Shown one piece after another: positions 57,331-64,000 of a stretch of 64,000 nucleotides of DNA. This stretch comes from CAZZHG01 sp964653655. GTDB lineage: Bacteria > Bdellovibrionota > FAC87 > UBA2466. The translations under genes were made by a program, and so were the position numbers. Positions within the stretch are counted from its first letter, which is position 1; each line of letters opens with the position of its first letter. The notes under the pieces are model-generated. The model ran no database searches and had not been told where the DNA came from. It saw only the letters and a program-made list of their open reading frames with translations. The stretch lies in NCBI GenBank assembly GCA_964653655.1, contig CAZZHG010000009.1:1-64000 (forward strand), given 5' to 3'.

Positions 57331-59727
57331 CTATTCGTTCGAAATCGAGAGGATCAGAAACGCTTCCAGCACGTCGGGACCCTTTGCCGTCGAGGTCGGA
57401 AGTGTGTCGGCGAGTCTCGCGATCATGTTCAGGGGATAATCCACCCGGCCCCTCCACAGGTCGGTGAACCGCGAAAGGATGCTCGCGCGCTGAGACCGTT
57501 TTACGCGGGCGTCGTCGAGAGTTTCTATCGCGTGCCCCCGGACGGATTCCACTTTCCGATTACCGATCAAAATGCGCTTCAGCTCGGGCTTTTCATAAAG
57601 GCCGTACATCTGAAACAGAGCGTGCCGGGCCACCAGCGGATCTTTGTCGGCGACGAGCGGCATGAAGATCTGCCTGAGCGCCTCTGCGCGGGTGAGTCCA
57701 GGGAGTTCAATCTTAGCGTCCAGCACCATTCGCATCGTCAGCGCAACCTTCATTCGGGTCGAGGCCTGCTCGGAGTTCAGTTCTTTCTTTAGCTGGGCCG
57801 CGACGCTCGATCCCCACGCCGAGTAGTCCAGCCCATCCACCCGATTGTTCACCATATCGTCCCACAGCGCCTGGCTGCCGTAAGGCGAGGGCTCCTTGTA
57901 ATCGCCCGCAAGCCGATCGGAGACTTCCGCCATCCATTCCAGAACCGCCGTGGGATTGACGTGGATGCCGAGCTGCTCGCGGTGTGAGGACCAGCGGCGC
58001 ATCATCGCCTCGATCTCGCTGATCAGAATCGTGTGGATTCGTCCCCGGCGCAGATCAGCCTCCGCCTTCCTTCGCATCCCCGAGGTATTTTTGAGCGCGG
58101 AGAGGGCGGTGGCTACTTCGGCGGGCGTGAAATGCATCTGCAAATGGGCGAGGGACGTGGCCCTGACGGCGAGAGAACTGTTGCCGAGGGTGGGGATCAA
58201 ATATTTGTTCAGGAGGTTGTTGCGATCCAGAGGGGGCTGGCTTATCCCGAGCTCGAGCATCTGGCCCACCATCGCGAGGACCACTACCTTCTTGTTGCCG
58301 CTTTGATTCTTCTTCAGGAACGCCTGCATCACAGCGTCGATACGTTGAGGAATGTCGGAGCGATCCTCGGCGCGGCCGGCGATCTGCCACTTCCGGGAGG
58401 GGTCGGCCTCGGCTTCCGCGCGTTTCTTCTCGAGCAGATCCTGACGGTGAGCCAGGCGGATTAGCCCCACGGCGGAAGCGGCCACGACGTCTCCGTGTTC
58501 CGAGTTGAAGCCTCTGATTAGCGCTTCGAACGACTCGACGACTTCCGCCCCGCCGAGAGTCTGACCGAGGTCCCTTTGCCGGCTTCCCAAGTCGACGTTT
58601 TCCGACCGCGGCAGGGTCCCTCGGACGAATCGGTTGTGGTAGTCCTCCATCCTTTCAGGATGGAAAATGATGGGGACCCACTTGGTTCCTTCCTTTTCGA
58701 TTTCCGGGGCGTCCTTGTCCCTAAGGAAGGTCATCTGGTGACCACCCATGTGATACCCGTTCAGAAGTTCCCAGCCCCAGTTCAGATCGTTCAGGTACAT
58801 CTTGCGGGAAACGGGATCGGCGTAAGCGTGGAAGGAGATGCCCTTGTAGTTGACGAGATCGTCTTTCCCGTCGAACGCCATTCGCAGATCCTGCAGGTGA
58901 AGGTCGGCCCAGATTTTTCCGCGTAAGTCTTTGGGAAGGGTTTCCTCCACGACGAGCGCCCCGATCTCGACTTGCATTCCGGTCTTGATCCCGCGGGTTT
59001 CGCCTTCCGGAAGGACTGAACCGCGTGGCAGATCGATGCCGAGGTAATCCGCTTCGGGTAGCGTTTTCGGCGGTTTCGGAAGCGATTGGTCGTTGGGGTC
59101 GATCTTCGCTCCGGGTTCGCGGAATCCGGCGACGGGACCATAGTGTTTTTCCACGAGCATTCCGTCGGCGACGAGCTGCCCGTTCTTGAAACCATACGGA
59201 GCGAGAATATACCGCTTGCCGCCGACGACGGTGTTGGTGGCTTTGTCGGTGATGACTACGTAGACCGAGTCGTTGAGATACTCCTCCGCCATGTTCGTCA
59301 GTTTTTTGCGGAACTCCGGCCCCCAGTTGCGGCGTTTTTCGTATTTGTCGACGGTGAGGTTCACGACCGACTTCGCCAGATCGAGATGCCACTTCCTGAG
59401 CTCGTTATAGAAGCTGTTGGAAACCTTGCCGGAGCCGTTGTTTCCGGAAAGCCCCGGAGTCGGAGGGCCCTTTCGGACTTCGCGCCGAACCACACGAGTC
59501 ACGACGGATCCCTCTAGCGGATACTCCTCGACGACCAGTACTTCGTGCCACGCCTGTCCGTTGATGACGTGGCTTCGGTAGAGAAACTCGTCTTTGTAGT
59601 AGTCGAGCGTGGGACTTCCCACGCGCGCGATCGCGCCCCCGCACGAGGGTAGCCAGAAGGGCGGCTGAAACGCGTAGCTAGGCCCCTGGACGAAAAGAAA
59701 AAGGAGGATGAGGACGCGTAGCAGCAT
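57331..59727 (-). CDS. large secreted protein, GNAT/acyltransferase-like N-part and HEAT-like C-part
   Basis: A 798-residue exported protein (signal peptide about 1-20, PSYA). The N-terminal region (about 40-360) has a GNAT/autoinducer-synthase-like order of strands (VVGGKRYILAPYG, LVADGMLVEKHYGPVAG, MQVEIGALVVEETLPKDLRGK, LNDLNWGWELLNGYHMGGHQMTFLRD), though no acyl-CoA signature is certain. The C-terminal half (about 430-790) consists of repeated helix pairs (ASAVGLIRLAHRQ, RATSLAHLQMHF, ARHALFQMYGLYEKPEL) like HEAT repeats. The architecture is unusual. Start ATG 59727 or TTG 59730. Confidence 0.65.
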   Translation of the reverse strand: MLLRVLILLFLFVQGPSYAFQPPFWLPSCGGAIARVGSPTLDYYKDEFLYRSHVINGQAWHEVLVVEEYPLEGSVVTRVVRREVRKGPPTPGLSGNNGSGKVSNSFYNELRKWHLDLAKSVVNLTVDKYEKRRNWGPEFRKKLTNMAEEYLNDSVYVVITDKATNTVVGGKRYILAPYGFKNGQLVADGMLVEKHYGPVAGFREPGAKIDPNDQSLPKPPKTLPEADYLGIDLPRGSVLPEGETRGIKTGMQVEIGALVVEETLPKDLRGKIWADLHLQDLRMAFDGKDDLVNYKGISFHAYADPVSRKMYLNDLNWGWELLNGYHMGGHQMTFLRDKDAPEIEKEGTKWVPIIFHPERMEDYHNRFVRGTLPRSENVDLGSRQRDLGQTLGGAEVVESFEALIRGFNSEHGDVVAASAVGLIRLAHRQDLLEKKRAEAEADPSRKWQIAGRAEDRSDIPQRIDAVMQAFLKKNQSGNKKVVVLAMVGQMLELGISQPPLDRNNLLNKYLIPTLGNSSLAVRATSLAHLQMHFTPAEVATALSALKNTSGMRRKAEADLRRGRIHTILISEIEAMMRRWSSHREQLGIHVNPTAVLEWMAEVSDRLAGDYKEPSPYGSQALWDDMVNNRVDGLDYSAWGSSVAAQLKKELNSEQASTRMKVALTMRMVLDAKIELPGLTRAEALRQIFMPLVADKDPLVARHALFQMYGLYEKPELKRILIGNRKVESVRGHAIETLDDARVKRSQRASILSRFTDLWRGRVDYPLNMIARLADTLPTSTAKGPDVLEAFLILSISNE

Positions 59728-59763
59728 CAATAGGCTAAGGGTTCTTAACTTTATCGGCAGGCT

Positions 59764-60423
59764 CTAGGCTCGACGGGAGGGGTTTACGGCCAGGCCTATA
59801 CAGCCCTGGACCATCTGCAGGCGAAACTCGTCATGCTCCGCGTAAAGAGTCTCGGTCGTGGCGGTGACTATGCATCCGGTGATGAGCACTTGGATTTGTT
59901 TCGCGCGGCCTTTTAGATTGTCGGCCGCGAACACGCCGGCTTCGGCTCCTTGCTGAAGCAGCGCCGTGATGCGCTCGTGCCCCATGGTCACGAGCTCGGT
60001 GTTCAGCGCGCGCATCTTCGGATCCACTCCGCAGTAGTAGTAGAAAAGGTTCCATACGCGCTGGTGGGAGGGATACTCCTTCACCCACGCGATGGCGGAG
60101 TCGACGTAAGCGATGAGCCGCTCCATCGGCTCGTTCTTATCTTTAAAAGCTTGGATGGTGTACTGCTGATAGTTGAGGCGGATGTACTTCACCGCCATCT
60201 CGAACACTTCGTCTTTGTCTTTGAAGTAATGCTGAATGAGAGGGCGGCTGATCTTGCACGTCTTCGCGATGCTTTCGTACGTCGTGTTCTCGACCCCGAG
60301 GGAAATGTAATTCTTGATCGCGCCTTCGATGATCTGAATCATGCGTCTTTGCGCGCGGGACGGCAGCAGAGTGAAGAGCTGCGAGTAGACCGCGGCCTGG
60401 CGCTGATTAAGGCTCCGCTGCAT
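59764..60423 (-). CDS. TetR-family transcription regulator
   Basis: A 219-residue regulator. The TetR HTH lies at about residues 25-70: RRMIQIIEGAIKNYISLGVENTTYESIAKTCKISRPLIQHYFKDKDEVFEMAVKYI. The ligand domain is unassigned. TAAACT ends 6 nt before the ATG with no SD. The upstream 60-bp region is AT-rich. It is upstream of, and divergent from, the small gene at 60830, so its target may be local (inference). Confidence 0.9.
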   Translation of the reverse strand: MQRSLNQRQAAVYSQLFTLLPSRAQRRMIQIIEGAIKNYISLGVENTTYESIAKTCKISRPLIQHYFKDKDEVFEMAVKYIRLNYQQYTIQAFKDKNEPMERLIAYVDSAIAWVKEYPSHQRVWNLFYYYCGVDPKMRALNTELVTMGHERITALLQQGAEAGVFAADNLKGRAKQIQVLITGCIVTATTETLYAEHDEFRLQMVQGCIGLAVNPSRRA

Positions 60424-60734
60424 GTATTCAGTTTAATTCATCCGCCACCCACTTGAATACAAGTATCTGTTTTAATCGTTTAATTTCATATTCTTATCAA
60501 GATTAATTTGCATTAATGCAAATGGTAATTTACACTTTTGAATATAGGGAATTGAGTTCGTAGCTGACCCGCAAGCGGGCCCTGAAGCGGAAGTTGACGT
60601 AAGTGGAAGCGGCAAAAAGGGGCGCGGGAAGTGACGATTGCTCGGGAGCTGTCGATTGAAAACGTGGAAGCGGAACGTTGGTTAATCGAAGGTCGGTCGA
60701 TAGCTCTCGAGCCACTGTCTTCTGAGAACGGGAA

Positions 60735-60807
60735 GGTTATCCGGCGGTACTGTGGAGTTTCTGACTCTCCTACCCCCCAAGGCATTCCAGAGTGCCGCCG
60801 GATAACC
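60735..60807. repeat. 17-bp inverted repeat with 39-nt loop in a gene-poor stretch
   Basis: The 406 bp from 60424 to 60829 hold no convincing gene. The first 130 bp are AT-rich. Further on, arms GGTTATCCGGCGGTACT (60735-60751) and AGTGCCGCCGGATAACC (60791-60807) pair over 17 bp with one G-T pair. The loop contains a smaller hairpin (GGAGTttctgACTC). It could be a structured RNA, a regulatory hairpin or a terminator. A GTG-initiated frame (60631-60840) overlaps it but is not protein-like. Confidence 0.6.
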
Positions 60808-60829
60808 GGTCCTGAAATACCGGGGAAAA

Positions 60830-61006
60830 ATGGGCTTTGAATTCGGAAATCCAAAGAAGACCACGCGATCCGCTGAAGAGATCGACGAGTTGAAGAACGA
60901 AGCTCTCGCCGACGAGCCCGTGCGCCGCCGGCGCGAAGAGTCCGCCAAAACGGACGGCAGGCCCCAGACGCCAAAGTCCGATGTAACCGAGCCGGAATCC
61001 AAGTAA
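60830..61006 (+). CDS. small acidic/basic protein of unknown function
   Basis: A 58-residue charged, hydrophilic protein (start MGFEFGNPKKTTRSAEEIDE, end PKSDVTEPESK) with no signal peptide. A ccgggga tract lies just upstream of the ATG. The C-terminal half is rich in Arg, Glu, Pro and Ser and may be disordered. The antisense frame (60513-60974) is a shadow. It is 51 bp from the DUF1036 gene. Existence is moderately supported. Confidence 0.5.
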   Translation: MGFEFGNPKKTTRSAEEIDELKNEALADEPVRRRREESAKTDGRPQTPKSDVTEPESK

Positions 61007-61056
61007 CCTCCTCTCAAGCCAAGCCCCTTAAAAGCCGATCCTGTAGGGGGGGATCC

Positions 61057-62178
61057 ATGAAGCTTTTCACTCTTTCCGTTTCCATTCTTTTCACCACGAG
61101 CCTCTTTGCCGCCGATTCGGTACTGTCGTTGTGCAACCACAACACGGACCGCGCGGTTTACTCCGCGCACCTCAAACCCAAAACGGGCGCCGGTTGGCAA
61201 TCGTCCGGCTGGTACAAAGTGGAAGCGGGAAAGTGCACGGATCTCAACCTCGGTACCTACGTCGGAAAAGTCTTTCTATACGCGCAAGACGAGCTGAACG
61301 AAGCGACGTGGGGAGGAGGCCCGGTGAAGTTTTGCGTGAAGCAGGGCGCCGCTTTCTCCTTCAATAACGCCGACACGATCCCCTGCACCGAAGCCGGTCA
61401 GCTGAAAGTCGCTTCCGACGAAGTGAGCGTGGCTCCGGGAAAGACCACTTGGGATATCCGGCCCAACTTTTCGCAGCTGAGCCTTTGCAACCGAAACCTC
61501 GATTACTCCGTCTACGCCTCTATCGCGAGGCCGGTGAACGGAAAGATGAAATCCAAAGGCTGGTACGAAGTCGCCGCGGGGGCGTGCAAGACGCTCACCT
61601 TCGGAAACTACTCCGGCCCCGTTTCCTACTTCGCTTCCCACAATCAGCTCGTGTGGGATGGCCCGGCAAAACCGGTCTGCGTGAACCGCACTCTCGCTTT
61701 TGAAATCGACGACGCCGACGATGCCACGAAATGCACTGGCACCGGGCTTCAGATGATCCATCCCCGCGAGGTGAACGTCGTGACGGGTCTCACTTCCGTG
61801 GACCTGGAAGCGAAAACGGCGGAAGCCGTCCTTTCGGTCTGTAACGAAACGGACAAGGAACTTTTTTCGAGCCGGGCTATTTCCTCCGGAGACGGCCTCT
61901 GGGCTTCCTCCGGCTGGCTGAAGCTCGCGCCGAAGCAGTGCGTGGCCTCCAACCTCGGCGGCTACCGCGGTCCACTCCATCTTTACGCGGAATGGAACCT
62001 CGGCGAGGTTTACTGGGGCTCGGGCCCATTCAACTTCTGCGTCCACCGAACCCAGAGCTTCCAGTTCTCCGACGGAGCGAACGAGGCCATGTGCAACTCC
62101 GACATCGCCTATAAGATGGTGCCGTCGTTCCCGATGGACGTAAAAGAGGGAAATAATACCTTCACGTTCCACCCCTGA
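61057..62178 (+). CDS. secreted protein with three DUF1036-like domains
   Basis: A 373-residue exported protein (signal peptide about 1-19). Three repeats of about 115 residues follow, each with the pattern LSLCNxxxxxxVYxAxxxxxGxxGWxSxGWYxVxxGxCxxLxLGxYxGxVxxYA: LCNHNTDRAVYSAHL, LCNRNLDYSVYASIA and VCNETDKELFSSRAI, each with a matching WGGGPVKFCV-type strand. DUF1036 is a small secreted domain of unknown role. Its initiation region shares 19 bases with that of the M14 gene downstream. Confidence 0.85.
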   Translation: MKLFTLSVSILFTTSLFAADSVLSLCNHNTDRAVYSAHLKPKTGAGWQSSGWYKVEAGKCTDLNLGTYVGKVFLYAQDELNEATWGGGPVKFCVKQGAAFSFNNADTIPCTEAGQLKVASDEVSVAPGKTTWDIRPNFSQLSLCNRNLDYSVYASIARPVNGKMKSKGWYEVAAGACKTLTFGNYSGPVSYFASHNQLVWDGPAKPVCVNRTLAFEIDDADDATKCTGTGLQMIHPREVNVVTGLTSVDLEAKTAEAVLSVCNETDKELFSSRAISSGDGLWASSGWLKLAPKQCVASNLGGYRGPLHLYAEWNLGEVYWGSGPFNFCVHRTQSFQFSDGANEAMCNSDIAYKMVPSFPMDVKEGNNTFTFHP

Positions 62179-62243
62179 TGCCTTTTCCGGCCACAGGGAA
62201 GGCCTCTACTCTCTTTACGCCTTCCGTGAATTTATTGTAAAAG

Positions 62244-62263
62244 TCCCCCAATCATCAGGGGGA
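62244..62263 (+). promoter_or_regulatory. hairpin covering the ribosome-binding site of the M14 gene
   Basis: TCCCCC (62244-62249) pairs with GGGGGA (62258-62263) around an 8-nt loop. The G-run is the SD of the ATG at 62267, so folding would hide it. The homologous initiation region of the DUF1036 gene (GGGGGATCCATGAAGCTTT, 61048-61066) lacks the C-run. Confidence 0.5.
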
Positions 62264-62266
62264 TCC

Positions 62267-63172
62267 ATGAAGCTTTGCCTAACGCTCGCGTTTGCCGCCG
62301 TCGTCGTCTGCGCCTCCAGTCGGGGGACCGAAGCAACGGGAAAATACAAGGACGTCGTCGATCGTCTGACGGCCCTCCAAAACCGTTTCGCCCGGGTGTC
62401 TCGGATTTTTTCCCTGGGCGCGAACGATGAAGGCGTCGAAATCCGCGCCATCCGCGTGAGCCTCACCCCGGCGGTGATGGATCGCAACAAGGTCGGCCAC
62501 GTTTTGGTCTCCACTCACCACGGCAACGAGCCCGACACTCCGGAGTTCACTCTCGGCTTTCTGGAAAATCTACTCGAGCGCTACGACGCTCCTGACGCCG
62601 CGAAGAACGAGCTGGCGGCCACGGAATATTACGTCATTCCGGTGCTCAACATCTCCGGCTACAACGCCGGCGAGCGCCACGAGCACGGAAAAGATCCGAA
62701 CCGCATTTACCCCGGTCCTTGCACCCCCACCCCCGCCGAAAGCCTGAAGAGCACGGACAACCTCATGAAGTTTCTCGCCACCCGCCCGTTCGCGGGCAGC
62801 GTGACGATTCACGGTTATCTGACCTCGCTGACTTATCCTTGGGGAATGTTCGCCGACGACTACAAGACTAAGGACGACGCGGCCTACGACCGTCTCATTC
62901 AGGATGCGGCGAAATACAACGGGTATCCAGCGGGCAACGGCGCGCTCATCCTCTATCCGGCCAACGGCTGTTACGAGGATTACGTGTATTGGAAGTACGG
63001 CTCGTGGTCGATGCTCGTGGAGATTGACTCGGGCAGCCCGGACGATATCCGGCAGACGATTCCCGCCGTCGCGAGTTTCTTTTCCAACATCAACCGCTCA
63101 CCGAGCGGGATGAATCAGTTCACCGCGAAGTGCGTGCCCGCGGTTCGTTCCGAAACGCGTACCCATGACTGA
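62267..63172 (+). CDS. secreted zinc carboxypeptidase (M14 family)
   Basis: A 301-residue exported metallopeptidase (signal peptide about 1-17). The zinc ligands are in STHHGNEPDTPE (His and Glu of the HxxE pattern) and SVTIHGYLTSLTYPWG (second His); the catalytic Glu is in SMLVEIDSGSPDD. The substrate-positioning region is NPDGR-like (KDPNRIYPGPC). Members remove C-terminal residues from peptides or peptidoglycan stems. It is 88 bp downstream of the DUF1036 gene and probably co-transcribed. Confidence 0.9.
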   Translation: MKLCLTLAFAAVVVCASSRGTEATGKYKDVVDRLTALQNRFARVSRIFSLGANDEGVEIRAIRVSLTPAVMDRNKVGHVLVSTHHGNEPDTPEFTLGFLENLLERYDAPDAAKNELAATEYYVIPVLNISGYNAGERHEHGKDPNRIYPGPCTPTPAESLKSTDNLMKFLATRPFAGSVTIHGYLTSLTYPWGMFADDYKTKDDAAYDRLIQDAAKYNGYPAGNGALILYPANGCYEDYVYWKYGSWSMLVEIDSGSPDDIRQTIPAVASFFSNINRSPSGMNQFTAKCVPAVRSETRTHD

Positions 63173-63523
63173 TTAACGGGGCTCGCAGAAGAGCTCGATT
63201 TGTTGTGTCACGCTGTTTTCGAAGAAAGTCGCTTCCTCGACCGTCGGGTCGTAGCGGAGCTCGAAGTCTTTTCCGAAGTAATAAATCTCGGGGCCGTTCT
63301 CGTCGATGCGGGTGATTTCCGTCTCGAGGGGCTCCGCCGTGTCGGCGTAGCTGTGAGGGTAGACGGCGCCGAACTTCTTGCCGTCTTTCTCAAAAATATT
63401 CACGACCGCCGGATAGCCGTGGCCCGGCTCCTGCTCCGTGCACTGGAGCGTGATCTTCGCGTCGGCCGCGAAAGAGGGGGAGACGATCAGGGCCGCGAGG
63501 GCGGCGAAAAGAAAACGAGTCAT
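63173..63523 (-). CDS. small secreted protein of unknown function
   Basis: A 116-residue exported protein (signal peptide about 1-19, MTRFLFAALAALIVSPSFAA). The mature part has two cysteines (LQCTEQE, ELFCEPR), beta-rich (GYPAVVNIFEKDGKKFGAVYP). No family recognised. A cggaggt SD precedes the ATG. Its stop abuts the convergent M14 gene. Confidence 0.7.
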   Translation of the reverse strand: MTRFLFAALAALIVSPSFAADAKITLQCTEQEPGHGYPAVVNIFEKDGKKFGAVYPHSYADTAEPLETEITRIDENGPEIYYFGKDFELRYDPTVEEATFFENSVTQQIELFCEPR

Positions 63524-63637
63524 GGGACCTCCGTAGAAGTAGAGGCACCTTACCTCCTTTAGTGCGACGTCCCAAAGAAAAGGCGGCTTCCAGGCTGGGG
63601 GAGGGGAAAAGGCGTGAATTTCAGAGGGGATAAAGAA

Positions 63638-63669
63638 AACCCCGCTGTGACCTATGTCACAGCGGGGTT
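63638..63669 (-). terminator. rho-independent terminator of the right-edge gene
   Basis: Perfect 14-bp arms (63638-63651 AACCCCGCTGTGAC and 63656-63669 GTCACAGCGGGGTT) with loop CTAT; on the minus strand the stem runs into TTTTCTTTA. It lies 20 bp after the stop of the barrel-like gene. Confidence 0.9.
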
Positions 63670-63688
63670 CCTTAAGAACAAGCGGACC

Positions 63689-64000
63689 TTAGATCGCGAA
63701 CGCCAGGCCGACCTGGGGGATCACGACGAAGGTGGAGCTGATGACGCCGAGGCGGAACTTCACATCGAGCTCGCTGTTCTGGCCGATGTCGAAGCGCGCG
63801 CCCGGGTTCGCGAGGAACGTGAAGCTCGCCGTGCTGCCGCCGCCCGTGAGGAACGACACGCCGACGCTCGCCCCGATCGTGGGGTGGAAGGTCGGGGTGG
63901 TGTCGAACTCCATCGTGTAGTTCGCGAGCACGGGGATGATCAGGTTGGTTCCGCCGCTGGTCTGCAGAAACAAGCCGACTTCGCCGCCGAGAAACATGCG
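63689..64000 (-). CDS. outer-membrane beta-barrel-like protein, C-terminal part (start outside window)
   Basis: The C-terminal 104 residues of a protein whose start lies beyond the window. It consists of amphipathic strands with alternating hydrophobic residues (GLFLQTSGGTNLIIPVLANYTMEF, TIGASVGVSFLTGGGSTASFTFLANPGARFDIG, SELDVKFRLGVISSTFVVIPQVGLAFAI), typical of an outer-membrane barrel. The last residue is Ile rather than the usual Phe/Trp, and the protein lacks visible loops with charges. A terminator follows. Confidence 0.7.
   Translation of the reverse strand, partial: RMFLGGEVGLFLQTSGGTNLIIPVLANYTMEFDTTPTFHPTIGASVGVSFLTGGGSTASFTFLANPGARFDIGQNSELDVKFRLGVISSTFVVIPQVGLAFAI

Noticed and set aside
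60631..60840. 69-codon GTG frame covering the inverted repeat
   Set aside because: No SD, no recognisable domain, and the palindrome lies within it; unlikely to be coding.
60513..60974. 153-codon minus-strand frame
   Set aside because: Composition is Arg/Ser-rich shadow; it overlaps the better-supported 58-codon gene and the inverted repeat.

Overview
The window is a GC-rich (about 60%) chromosomal segment from a Gram-negative bacterium. It has lipid A core and LPS-type genes, an MlaC-like protein, many lipoproteins and Sec-exported proteins, and a probable outer-membrane barrel at the right edge. A TIGR02147-family regulator, PilZ proteins, many small secreted orphan proteins and a MoxR/VWA pair suggest Bdellovibrionota or a related deltaproteobacterial lineage. 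That placement is an inference; no rRNA is present to confirm it. I see no insertion sequence, CRISPR array, prophage or replication origin. One tRNA is present, tRNA-Pro(CGG).

Layout. 1-8.4 kb: the end of miaB with an overlapping gamma-carbonic-anhydrase gene, a PNPOx-like protein, a polytopic membrane protein, a secreted ADP-ribosyltransferase-like protein, inositol-3-phosphate synthase, then an alpha/beta hydrolase overlapping a LolB-like lipoprotein gene. 8.4-11.7 kb: a signalling cluster of an MshEN-domain protein, a degenerate receiver, a Crp-type regulator, an OmpR-type response regulator and a membrane PilZ protein. 11.7-12.0 kb: a hexamer-patterned, imperfectly palindromic non-coding tract. 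12.0-16.1 kb: lysine 5,6-aminomutase (kamD, kamE) coupled to a MoxR AAA+ ATPase and a VWA protein, with a possible -1 frameshift joining the last two. 16.1-20 kb: a secreted four-repeat protein, a terminator, an AT-rich promoter region, then two paralogous lipoproteins flanking a TIGR02147 regulator.

20-36 kb: mixed envelope genes: methyltransferase, S41 protease, class III pilin-like protein, CPBP protease, GT9 heptosyltransferase, MlaC-like protein, two DUF4189 paralogues, PepP, GST, a papain-like secreted protein, a class A beta-lactamase-fold protein, a glutathione synthetase-like protein with D-Ala-D-Ala ligase, a kinase-like/PilZ fusion and a DUF374 acyltransferase. 36.7-45.5 kb: tRNA-Pro, a Cys-rich surface protein, a Tat-exported amine oxidase, repeat proteins, GyrI-like, DUF3820, PhnA/YjdM, DUF167 and Fur-family proteins, and tandem methyltransferases. 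45.6-64 kb: mostly secreted or membrane proteins of unknown role, including a collagen-like lipoprotein, a secreted Nudix protein, a CxxCH protein, a large HEAT-like protein, a TetR regulator, a triple DUF1036 protein and an M14 carboxypeptidase.

Two signals run across the window. Many genes start with a clear Shine-Dalgarno sequence, but about a dozen instead have a TAnnnT hexamer ending 6-8 nt before the start codon, which suggests leaderless transcription. The proteome is also unusually rich in exported repeat proteins, which fits a predatory or surface-active lifestyle (inference).
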